Position numbers and translations under genes: made by a program. Under the pieces are notes generated by a model, which did not search any database, was not told the origin of the DNA, and worked only from the letters and a program-made list of their open reading frames with translations. A stretch of 64,000 nucleotides of DNA from Mucilaginibacter pedocola (GTDB taxonomy: Bacteria > Bacteroidota > Bacteroidia > Sphingobacteriales > Sphingobacteriaceae): positions 1 to 64,000 of the forward strand of contig NZ_MBTF01000013.1 of assembly GCF_002013915.1 (NCBI RefSeq). Reading direction: 5' to 3'. Below, in pieces: positions 33,912-40,956 of the stretch (position 1 is the first letter of the stretch; the number at the start of each line of letters is the position of its first letter).

Positions 33912-35198
33912 TCAAGCCGGTTTTAGTATTTTCACTCCAACGCCGCATTGCAGGCATTTCTTATAGCTGCAATAATTATTTTTTAACTCGAGCAGCCCCT
34001 GCGATTCGAACGCCGTGAAAATATTTACCCCTAAGGTAGCAAATTCCTGCGTAACATGGTTATTTTCAGCAGGTATATTTTCTAACAGTTTTAACGCGCG
34101 GCTGGTATAAAAACTTTGCCCCATGTGTTTGCCATAACAAAACAGGAACAAAGCAACGGTATTCAGCAACACCGTGTCAACCGATGCCTGCCCGAAATGT
34201 TTGCCCACAGGCGGCGATTCTTTATCGAACCGGTAATGCGTTTCCCAATAGGGGTTAACTTTTATATCAGCAAATAAGGCACGCAATTCCTTTACTTCTT
34301 TTAGTTCGAGAATTTTCGAGAACAGGTAGCTGCTTTGTATTATGAGCGCGGCAAACTGCGCCAACCGCACCGTAGGGAAGTTTTGCGGGCGCATCCGCAT
34401 AAATTTCCATAAGTGGTTTTCAATAGGAGTGAGGTTGAATTTCTTCCGCAGGTAGTCGTACTCTTTTTTCAGGCTGCGCGGATATTCATCCTCGGGTTCT
34501 GCCTCTAAAAAGCCCGCCTGCCCAAATATCAATGCCTCTATTTGCAGCGGGTTGTTCTTATGCTTGGCCAGTATGTTTTGCGGTAACGATTTGGCCATTA
34601 GCTCAAACGGCAGCGCATTAGTTTTAAACCCGAAGTTGGCGGCAAGGTATTGGTAAAAGGTTTCTTCCCAATCGCCGCGGTTTTTGGCTAACGTGGCATT
34701 TACGGCTTCGGTGCGTTTCTCTAATCGCTCTACCAATACACGGGTAAGCCAGTTGTGCATGGTAAGCGGGTCTACACGGCTAATGTTGCCCTCGCAGGGT
34801 ATAACGGTTTGGTTGCCGAATACAAGATTATGGTAGCGCTGATAAAGGTCGGCGCTAATACGATCCTTTAATTCCAGTGTAGGTAGCGGGCGGCCGTTGG
34901 CGAGGGTTACCGGTGCATCATCGGTATATACCACGTGCAATATTACATTATCATACGCACCATTACCGGTGTGCCCGTGGCGTTGCCAGTCGGCCGAATT
35001 GATATGCAGTTCGGCATTGCCCGCCCAGGTAGTGTCGCCAATGCGTATGCGCGCATTCTGGAAATCGGGCCCCGCATGGGTGTTGTGTAAGCCTACCGAA
35101 TATATTTCTAAAGCTTCGCCTGTAGTGGTGCGCAAGTCCTGCTTATCAAACAGGCGGAACTTCCATACGTAATGCAAAAAGTCTTCAGTGAGTACCAT
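33912..35198 (-). CDS. DUF2851 family protein
   Basis: The 428-residue protein begins MVLTEDFLHYVWKFRLFD, the usual start of DUF2851, and contains NTHAGPDFQNARIRI near residue 40 and AELHINSADWQRHGH near 65. It ends with a cysteine cluster (CSYKKCLQCGVG), a possible metal site. The family is restricted mostly to Bacteroidota and has no known function. The ATG at 35198 is chosen over the one at 35243 because it matches the family start. The PspC gene follows directly. Confidence 0.88.
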   Translation of the reverse strand: MVLTEDFLHYVWKFRLFDKQDLRTTTGEALEIYSVGLHNTHAGPDFQNARIRIGDTTWAGNAELHINSADWQRHGHTGNGAYDNVILHVVYTDDAPVTLANGRPLPTLELKDRISADLYQRYHNLVFGNQTVIPCEGNISRVDPLTMHNWLTRVLVERLEKRTEAVNATLAKNRGDWEETFYQYLAANFGFKTNALPFELMAKSLPQNILAKHKNNPLQIEALIFGQAGFLEAEPEDEYPRSLKKEYDYLRKKFNLTPIENHLWKFMRMRPQNFPTVRLAQFAALIIQSSYLFSKILELKEVKELRALFADIKVNPYWETHYRFDKESPPVGKHFGQASVDTVLLNTVALFLFCYGKHMGQSFYTSRALKLLENIPAENNHVTQEFATLGVNIFTAFESQGLLELKNNYCSYKKCLQCGVGVKILKPA

Positions 35199-35320
35199 GG
35201 CGGCCAGCTTTCGGTTTAGTTTTTTATTGGGATGAATATACAAGTTTTGCTAAATATTTTGGTAAAATAAATTCCTTTGCGATATTTTTCTTCGCTGCTG
35301 TTTACTTACCTTGTAGGCCT

Positions 35321-36298
35321 ATGGAAAAGTTTCTTTTATCTGCCTTTACTTTGTTTATCGCAGCCCTAACTTTTGCGCAACCATCCGGCTCGCCCGTAAA
35401 AAAGAACGGTGAGTTAAGCGTTAAAGACGGCCGTATTGTTAACCAAAACGGGCAGCCGCCGCAATTGCGTGGTGTAAGCCTCTCCTGGAGTTTATGGGCC
35501 GGGAAGAAGTACTATAATGCCGATGTGGTTAACTGGCTGGTGAAGGACTTTAAAATATCCCTGCTACGGGCATCAATGGGCGTGCAGCCCGCCGGCGGTT
35601 ACCTGCAGCAACCTGCCGAGCAAAAACAGATAGTGATTGATGTTGCAGATGCTGCTATAAAAAACGGCATTTATGTACTGATAGACTGGCACGACCATAA
35701 CAGCCACTTGCACACTGCTGAAGCTAAACAGTTTTTCGCCGAAATGGCTAAAAAGTACAGCGGCGTGCCTAACGTGATATACGAAATTTGGAACGAGCCC
35801 GAGAAGGTAAGCTGGGATACCGTAAAGGCGTATGCGCTGCAGGTAATACCCGAGATACGCAGGTACGATAGCAAGAACCTCATCATAGTAGGCAGCCCGC
35901 ATTGGGACCAGGATGTCGATATAGCCGCCGCCGACCCCATTAAGGGGTTTAACAATATTGCTTATTCCTTTCACTTTTATGCATCAGATAAAAACCACCA
36001 GGAAAAGCTGCGTGCCCGTGCCGATAAGGCCATGAAAATGGGCTTGCCACTAATGGTGACCGAGTGGGGCGTAGGCGAAAGCAATGGCAACGGGCAATTT
36101 AGCCGAAGCAAAACAAAACTCTGGATGGATTGGCTTAACGTTAACCAGCTCAGTTGGGCCAATTGGAACCTCACGGATAAAGATGAAACCACCGCCCTGC
36201 TGGAACCCGTCGCGCCCGCCACCGGCGGCTGGACGGAAGAACAACTAACTTATGCAGGGCAATACATCCGCAAGGCGTTACGGCAGTTGAACAAATAA
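35321..36298 (+). CDS. Secreted GH5 endoglucanase (cellulase family)
   Basis: The 325-residue protein has a signal peptide ending ALTFAQ and a GH5 barrel. The general acid/base glutamate lies in VIYEIWNEPE (near residue 152) and the nucleophile glutamate in LMVTEWGVGES (near 246). Histidines of the active site lie in DWHDHNSH and YSFHFY. GH5 subfamily 2 type enzymes hydrolyse beta-1,4-glucans. It stands alone rather than in a Sus-type locus; no carbohydrate-binding module is present. Confidence 0.93.
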   Translation: MEKFLLSAFTLFIAALTFAQPSGSPVKKNGELSVKDGRIVNQNGQPPQLRGVSLSWSLWAGKKYYNADVVNWLVKDFKISLLRASMGVQPAGGYLQQPAEQKQIVIDVADAAIKNGIYVLIDWHDHNSHLHTAEAKQFFAEMAKKYSGVPNVIYEIWNEPEKVSWDTVKAYALQVIPEIRRYDSKNLIIVGSPHWDQDVDIAAADPIKGFNNIAYSFHFYASDKNHQEKLRARADKAMKMGLPLMVTEWGVGESNGNGQFSRSKTKLWMDWLNVNQLSWANWNLTDKDETTALLEPVAPATGGWTEEQLTYAGQYIRKALRQLNK

Positions 36299-36361
36299 TT
36301 TACAATAGCATAGCCAAATAGCCCGGTGCTTTTGCCTAAATTGTGAAAAACTAAATGGCTT

Positions 36362-36820
36362 ATGCGGCATGCAGTTGTTTTGTGGTTACCAGTAGCAATA
36401 GCATGGCTTTTGCACAGTTGCGCTCACAATAAAAAGCTTTACACCAGCGACTGTAGTGCCGACATCTCCTACAAAAAAATAGGCTACGCAGCACTGGCCG
36501 ATAGCATTACCCATTACGACAAACAATATGTGGAGGTATCGGGACGGTTTGCCGAGGGTAAGGATCTTTCCGCATTGGTAAACGATAGCCTATACGCCAT
36601 CCATGGCGAAAGCCGCGCTTTTTGGATAAACTTTTCGCAGGACTGCCCGCTATACCTCAAGGGCACACACCAAGGCTTCTTTGCCTCCGAAGATGGAGCC
36701 GGCAACAAACTTAATGACAGGATGGTAACCGTGCGCGGCAGGGTTGATTTGCGGCAGAAAGGGCACAACAAAGCCTACCGCGCCACTATTGACGACATCA
36801 GCTATATCGAAATAGAATAG
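36362..36820 (+). CDS. Putative lipoprotein, function unknown
   Basis: The 152-residue protein has a signal sequence ending in a lipobox (WLLHSC). The mature part looks like a small beta-rich domain with QYVEVSGRFAEGKDLSAL and MVTVRGRVDLRQKG, suggestive of an OB-like fold, which is inference. It lies 63 bp after the GH5 gene and faces the BLUF gene 3 bp away in the opposite direction. Confidence 0.72.
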   Translation: MRHAVVLWLPVAIAWLLHSCAHNKKLYTSDCSADISYKKIGYAALADSITHYDKQYVEVSGRFAEGKDLSALVNDSLYAIHGESRAFWINFSQDCPLYLKGTHQGFFASEDGAGNKLNDRMVTVRGRVDLRQKGHNKAYRATIDDISYIEIE

Positions 36821-36823
36821 CTG

Positions 36824-37246
36824 TTAATGGTTTACCACCAGGTTGTTGCTTTCTATAAAAGCCTTCAACAAGGCTATTGAGGGATGGTCGCCGGTTTTCG
36901 ACATAATACTTTCTGTAGTAGTAATGTCGTCAATAAACTTGCACGAATCCTCATCGCTCATCAAGCCAAAGCCCATAGCCCAATTGGGGAAGTTGCGCTT
37001 CTCAATGGGTTCATTCATCATCACGATGACGTTTTTGTGGCGGTTATCGCGTTCTATTTTTTCAAAAATGGTATCAACCTCATCATCATCGCCTTCCAGC
37101 ACTTGTATAAAACTGCCTTCGCAATACAGCAAAACGCCTGTAATGTTGTGTAGTTTGTTGTTGCGGCGCGATACTTCCAGTATCTCCATTAAAATCTCGT
37201 CGCCCAACAGGGTGCGCGAGGTGCTCACATAAAGTAAATTTTTCAT
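36824..37246 (-). CDS. Stand-alone BLUF-domain blue-light receptor
   Basis: The 140-residue protein is a BLUF domain with a short helical tail. It has the flavin-site tyrosine in LLYVSTS, the asparagine in HNITGVLLYCEGSFIQVLEG, and the glutamine in FIQVLEG that flips on illumination. NWAMGF supplies the Trp/Met region. It binds FAD and probably passes the signal through protein contacts since no output domain is attached. The ATG at 37246 is preferred; the longer frame would need a TTG at 37267. No partner gene is evident beside it. Confidence 0.93.
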   Translation of the reverse strand: MKNLLYVSTSRTLLGDEILMEILEVSRRNNKLHNITGVLLYCEGSFIQVLEGDDDEVDTIFEKIERDNRHKNVIVMMNEPIEKRNFPNWAMGFGLMSDEDSCKFIDDITTTESIMSKTGDHPSIALLKAFIESNNLVVNH

Positions 37247-37332
37247 ATCGGGGGATATTGCCCGCAATTTAAGCGTTTAATAATCACCTGAATGTCAATA
37301 AGTAAAATAAACAATATGGGAATGCGAAAGCC

Positions 37333-38094
37333 TTAAATTTCCAGCTTTAATCCGTCGTAGGCCAGGTGTATACCAGCAGGTAATTCGGGGTCGATATCTG
37401 CATGTTTACCCATGCGGTGGCTGATGTGGGTAAAGTAGGTGGCTTCGGCACCAATATCATGTGCAAATTCAATGGCCTCCTCTAAAGTGAAGTGCGATAT
37501 GTGCTTTTCTTTTTGCAGGGCATTTACTATCAGTGTTTTACAGCCGCGTATTTTTTGGCGTTCACTCTCATCTACCGTTTTGGCATCGGTTATGTAAACG
37601 AGGTCTTTTATCCTGAAGCCCAGCACAGGCAATTTATAATGCATTACCTGCAGGGGGATAAAATGTATACTGCCTATATCAAAGGGTTCCAGCCCAATGG
37701 TATGCAACTCTATCTGCGGGATGCCGGGGTAGCCCTTATCATCAAAAATATAAGGGAACTCGCGGCGCAGGGCGGTTTGCACGCGCATGTCGGCATATAC
37801 ATCAACGGCGCTTTGCTGCTTGTAATTGAAGGCGCGTATATCGTCCATACCAGCCACGTGGTCTTTATGCTCGTGAGTGAAAACAATGGCATCCAAATGC
37901 ATTACTTTGGCGCGCAGCATCTGGTACCTAAAATCTGGCCCCGAATCTATTACCACGGTTTTATCATCGCTCTCTATCAGTAACGATGTGCGCAGGCGTT
38001 TGTCGCGCTTATCGGTAGAGATGCATACTTCGCATTCGCAGGCAATAACGGGTACACCCTGCGAGGTTCCGGTTCCAAGGAAGGTGATGGTCAC
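37333..38094 (-). CDS. MBL-fold metallohydrolase, PhnP-like
   Basis: The 253-residue protein has the metallo-beta-lactamase fold motif FTHEHKDHVAGMDD (near residue 75), an N-terminal cysteine cluster ACECEVC near residue 18 as in PhnP-like enzymes, and later histidines in FTHISHRMGKH. PhnP cleaves cyclic phosphate of ribose derivatives. No phosphonate genes are nearby, so a general cyclic phosphodiesterase role is all that can be said. The start is GTG at 38094, overlapping the stop codon of the upstream small gene in GTGA. Confidence 0.87.
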   Translation of the reverse strand: MTITFLGTGTSQGVPVIACECEVCISTDKRDKRLRTSLLIESDDKTVVIDSGPDFRYQMLRAKVMHLDAIVFTHEHKDHVAGMDDIRAFNYKQQSAVDVYADMRVQTALRREFPYIFDDKGYPGIPQIELHTIGLEPFDIGSIHFIPLQVMHYKLPVLGFRIKDLVYITDAKTVDESERQKIRGCKTLIVNALQKEKHISHFTLEEAIEFAHDIGAEATYFTHISHRMGKHADIDPELPAGIHLAYDGLKLEI

Positions 38095-38363
38095 AGTTGC
38101 AGGGTGGTTTGTTTTAGTTGATGTAAAAAGGCCGCCTGTTTTTCGTCGAGCAGGTGCAGGTCTATCTCCAGGGTGCGTGCCAGTTCGGCTACCGCTGCTA
38201 TTTTGCTCTCCAGGTTAGCAAATTTGTTCACCATTATCATGCGGCTGCTTTGCAGCAGGCAGGCTCCTGTTTTAAAGTTGCCCTTCTCGTAACGCACCCG
38301 GTACCCTGCCGATTTTAGCAGCAGTTCCAGTTTCTCCAGCGTATGATTGGTGATTGTTAGCAT
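38091..38363 (-). CDS. Small conserved hypothetical protein
   Basis: The 90-residue, helix-rich protein contains LLKSAGYRVRYEKGNFKTGACLL and a long C-terminal helical segment. I recognise no known domain. Its stop overlaps the GTG start of the PhnP-like gene by 4 bp. The ATG at 38363 follows a TATTTTTG promoter box by 6 nt, which makes it the probable first gene of a two-gene, leaderless operon. Confidence 0.72.
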   Translation of the reverse strand: MLTITNHTLEKLELLLKSAGYRVRYEKGNFKTGACLLQSSRMIMVNKFANLESKIAAVAELARTLEIDLHLLDEKQAAFLHQLKQTTLQL

Positions 38364-38369
38364 GGTTTC

Positions 38370-38377
38370 CAAAAATA
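38370..38377 (-). promoter_or_regulatory. TATTTTTG -7 box ending 6 nt before the small gene start
   Basis: The minus-strand octamer fits TAnnTTTG and GAAACC separates it from ATG. Upstream, the rest of the gap to 38652 is AT-rich and holds a small inverted repeat (ACGTTTTCGTT..AAAACG near 38501-38522) and nothing else I can name. Confidence 0.5.
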
Positions 38378-38652
38378 GGATAATTACCCGTTAACCCGAT
38401 AGGGAAGGGGATGTTTTTTACGTTAGCGCAACACTCGGCATCATTCCGTTCCGTCGACGTTCACCAAGTACTTGCCGAGGCCTCATGAAAGTATCTACAA
38501 CGTTTTCGTTAAATAAAAACGCAACTTCTTAAAATATTTTAAAAACTTTTAGATAGCTTTAGTTTATGGTAAGTCGTTGTGTTTTTCACGCCGATTTATT
38601 TATATATTGTACCTGATATTTCCCCAGATCTTTTAAACCTATTATTGAAATT

Positions 38653-39786
38653 ATGAGCCAAAAACCCGAGAGGTTTCTTTCGCTGGATGTGTTTCGCGGA
38701 ATGACCATTTGTTTTATGATCATTGTAAACACGCCCGGCAGCGGCGCAGCCCCCTTTGCACCACTTGAGCATGCCGCCTGGTTTGGTTTTACCCCAACCG
38801 ACCTTGTGTTCCCTTCATTCCTGTTCGCTGTTGGCAATGCCATGAGTTTTACTTCTTCCAAATTTGCCCAAATGAGCACCGGTGCAGTATTGGCTAAAAT
38901 ATTCAAACGAGCTTTTATCATCTTTATGCTTGGCTTCCTGATGTATTGGTTCCCGTTCTTCGACCGTATAGACGGGCAATGGGTTTTCCGCCCGTTTAGC
39001 GGCACACGCGTAATGGGCGTTTTGCAGCGTATAGCGCTTTGCTACCTGTTCGCTTCGCTTATTGTATACTTCGTAAAGTCGAAACGTGCGGTTATCATCA
39101 TCAGTATTATTTTACTTGTTGGCTACCAACTCCTTTTATTGGCCTTTGGCGATGCCGCTGCCCCCTACGGTATGCTGACCAACGCGGGCACTTATTTCGA
39201 TAAATTTATTTTAGGCGATGCCCACCTATACCACGGCGAGCACGTGGCCTTCGATCCTGAGGGAATATTGAGTACACTGCCAGCCATTGTAAACGTTATT
39301 TGCGGTTACTATGCGGGTAGATTTGTGCAGGAAAAAGGAAAGGGTTACGAGGCAATTGCCAAGCTGTTTTTGGTGGGCTGCCTGTTCATCTTCCTGTCGC
39401 TTTGCTGGAATCTTAGCTTCCCGATAGGTAAAAAATTATGGTCGAGCCCGTTCACATTGCTTACCGTTGGGTTAGATCTTACCATTATCTCTTCGCTTAT
39501 TTACATTGTTGAAGTAGCCAAATGGAACCCCGCTAACTGGACGAGCTTTTTCACCACCGTTGGTAAAAACCCGCTGGCTATTTACATTTTGTCGGAGATA
39601 CTCATCATAGCCTTCTGGATGATTCCCGTTGGCAAAACCAGCTTTTTCGATTGGATAAATACAAGCGTTTACCAGGCCATACTACCGGGTGCCCTTGGAT
39701 CGCTGCTGTTCGCGGTAAGTTATATGCTGCTGTGCTGGGTAGTTGGGAAGATTTTGGACAGCAGGAAGATATATATTAGGGTGTAA
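38653..39786 (+). CDS. Polytopic acyltransferase (HGSNAT/DUF5009-like)
   Basis: The 377-residue protein has about ten membrane helices. The N-terminus RFLSLDVFRGMTICFMIIVN and the following HAAWFGFTPTDLVFPSFLF are typical of the heparan-alpha-glucosaminide N-acetyltransferase-like family. The conserved His and Asp in that stretch probably take part in catalysis. In this family acetyl groups cross the membrane to amino sugars; the bacterial acceptor is unknown. The gene stands alone. Confidence 0.88.
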   Translation: MSQKPERFLSLDVFRGMTICFMIIVNTPGSGAAPFAPLEHAAWFGFTPTDLVFPSFLFAVGNAMSFTSSKFAQMSTGAVLAKIFKRAFIIFMLGFLMYWFPFFDRIDGQWVFRPFSGTRVMGVLQRIALCYLFASLIVYFVKSKRAVIIISIILLVGYQLLLLAFGDAAAPYGMLTNAGTYFDKFILGDAHLYHGEHVAFDPEGILSTLPAIVNVICGYYAGRFVQEKGKGYEAIAKLFLVGCLFIFLSLCWNLSFPIGKKLWSSPFTLLTVGLDLTIISSLIYIVEVAKWNPANWTSFFTTVGKNPLAIYILSEILIIAFWMIPVGKTSFFDWINTSVYQAILPGALGSLLFAVSYMLLCWVVGKILDSRKIYIRV

Positions 39787-39800
39787 TAAGTGTGGAAGAG

Positions 39801-39870
39801 AATATCGAATGATGAATTTCGAATATCCAATATCGAAGGACGAACTTCATCATTCGATATTGGATATTTT
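39801..39870. repeat. Family D palindrome, copy 2
   Basis: AATATCGAATGATGAA (39801-39816) and TTCATCATTCGATATT (39845-39860) are a perfect 16-bp inverted repeat. Inner GAATATCCAATATCG and outer TGGATATTTT extend it. It lies 14 bp after the acyltransferase stop and shares the AATATCGAA motif with the palindrome at 5346-5427. Confidence 0.8.
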
Positions 39871-39949
39871 AAATCAAGTAAGCCCAGGATTTTTTAGGCT
39901 CACCAGTCTTTCTATTCTATCGCTTACAGCGCAACTGTTCAATAAATTT

Positions 39950-40104
39950 TGTCATTTTGAGCGAGCGAAGGGCGGGACCGTGAGAGAGGGCGACGAGAAA
40001 TCTTCGGTACAATGCTTGGCGTTTATGCATTTCGGTAATGCATGGTGCAGAAGATTTCTCCTCACGCCACGCGCTTCCCTTGCCCACTGTTCGTCGAAAT
40101 GACA
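39950..40104. repeat. Family A palindrome, copy 4
   Basis: The left end is TGTCATTTTGAGCGAGCG and the right end TTCGTCGAAATGACA. Inside, GACGAGAAATCTTC faces GAAGATTTCTCCTC. The right end carries an intact TGTCATTTCGA on the minus strand. With family D copy 2 it fills the 347-bp gap between two convergent genes, which holds no gene. Confidence 0.83.
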
Positions 40105-40133
40105 TCGTGGAGTAAGAAAGCATTACCTGTTTA

Positions 40134-40802
40134 TTACCTCAGATCCACCAACTCGGCGCCCGGGTGTGCTTTTTTATCGTAAGCAAAAGCGGCATCGGTA
40201 ATTCCTTTAACTGCTGCAAATGTTTTTAGCGTGTAGGTGTAGTGGCTGCCGTTCTTGTCGAAAATATTGGCGCTATATAGCTGATTTTTCTCTTTATCTA
40301 CCATTAAGCGTACTTTAAAGTAGCTTGTTTTTTCGCTTTCGGGGGTAAGGTCTATCACCTGGTAGGTTTTGCCGCCGGCTTTTTGCAGGCCGGTGTAAAT
40401 ATATTTATACCCTTTTTCATACATGGTAAATATCTTGGCCGGGTTAAATGCTTCTTCGCTGTTGTCGGCATCGGCTAATTGTACCTCGTTGGCATCTTTT
40501 AGGTAGGTCCACTGGCTTTTACCATCGCTGATGATCTCTTGTGATACGGTTTTGCCCGTTTCGTAAATAGTTACCTTGTATTTATTGGTTTTTGATTTGG
40601 CAACCAGCGTACCGCTTTGGGTTTGTTTAAGGTTGGCTTGCGGGTTATCAACCAGCAACGTGAAGTCGGTTTTTACGGCATCGTAACTGCGGTATTGGGT
40701 GCTCAGCTTGTTTAAAATAGCTTTGGCATCTTTATCTTTCTGGGCAAAGGCATTGCTAAATGTAAAAGCTGCTGCCAGTATAAATAGGGTTAATTTCTTC
40801 AT
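40134..40802 (-). CDS. LolA-like outer-membrane lipoprotein carrier
   Basis: The 222-residue protein has a signal peptide (LFILAAAFTFSNAFAQ) and a LolA-type beta-sheet domain, with YRSYDAVKTDFTLLVDN near residue 37 and GKSQWTYLKDANEVQLAD near 110. LolA proteins carry lipoproteins across the periplasm. It lies 154 bp downstream of ftsK in the same direction, an arrangement I recognise in Bacteroidota; in other bacteria lolA also follows ftsK. Confidence 0.88.
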   Translation of the reverse strand: MKKLTLFILAAAFTFSNAFAQKDKDAKAILNKLSTQYRSYDAVKTDFTLLVDNPQANLKQTQSGTLVAKSKTNKYKVTIYETGKTVSQEIISDGKSQWTYLKDANEVQLADADNSEEAFNPAKIFTMYEKGYKYIYTGLQKAGGKTYQVIDLTPESEKTSYFKVRLMVDKEKNQLYSANIFDKNGSHYTYTLKTFAAVKGITDAAFAYDKKAHPGAELVDLR

Positions 40803-40818
40803 TGTGTTTTATTCTTTT

Positions 40819-40932
40819 GAGTTAACACTAATTCCTCGAATTGTTTCAAATTTCACAAATTGATACTAAACTAATTGTGTTTATGGATTTGTGTAATTCG
40901 CTTCCGTTCGTTCTAATTAGTGTTCACTCAAT
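40819..40932. repeat. Family J palindrome (TTAACACTAATT type)
   Basis: GAGTTAACACTAATTC, CGAATTG and AAATTTCACAAATT on the left face AATTGTG, GGATTTGTGTAATTCG and CTAATTAGTGTTCACTC on the right. It lies between ftsK and lolA, so it may set their relative expression. Fragments of the same type are seen near 7058-7090 and 15421-15470. Confidence 0.65.
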
Positions 40933-40956
40933 TAGAGTAATTAGCAATCTATTGGT

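Noticed and set aside
37333..38094. Phosphonate degradation role from similarity to PhnP
   Set aside because: No other phosphonate genes are present; the fold similarity alone does not support the pathway.
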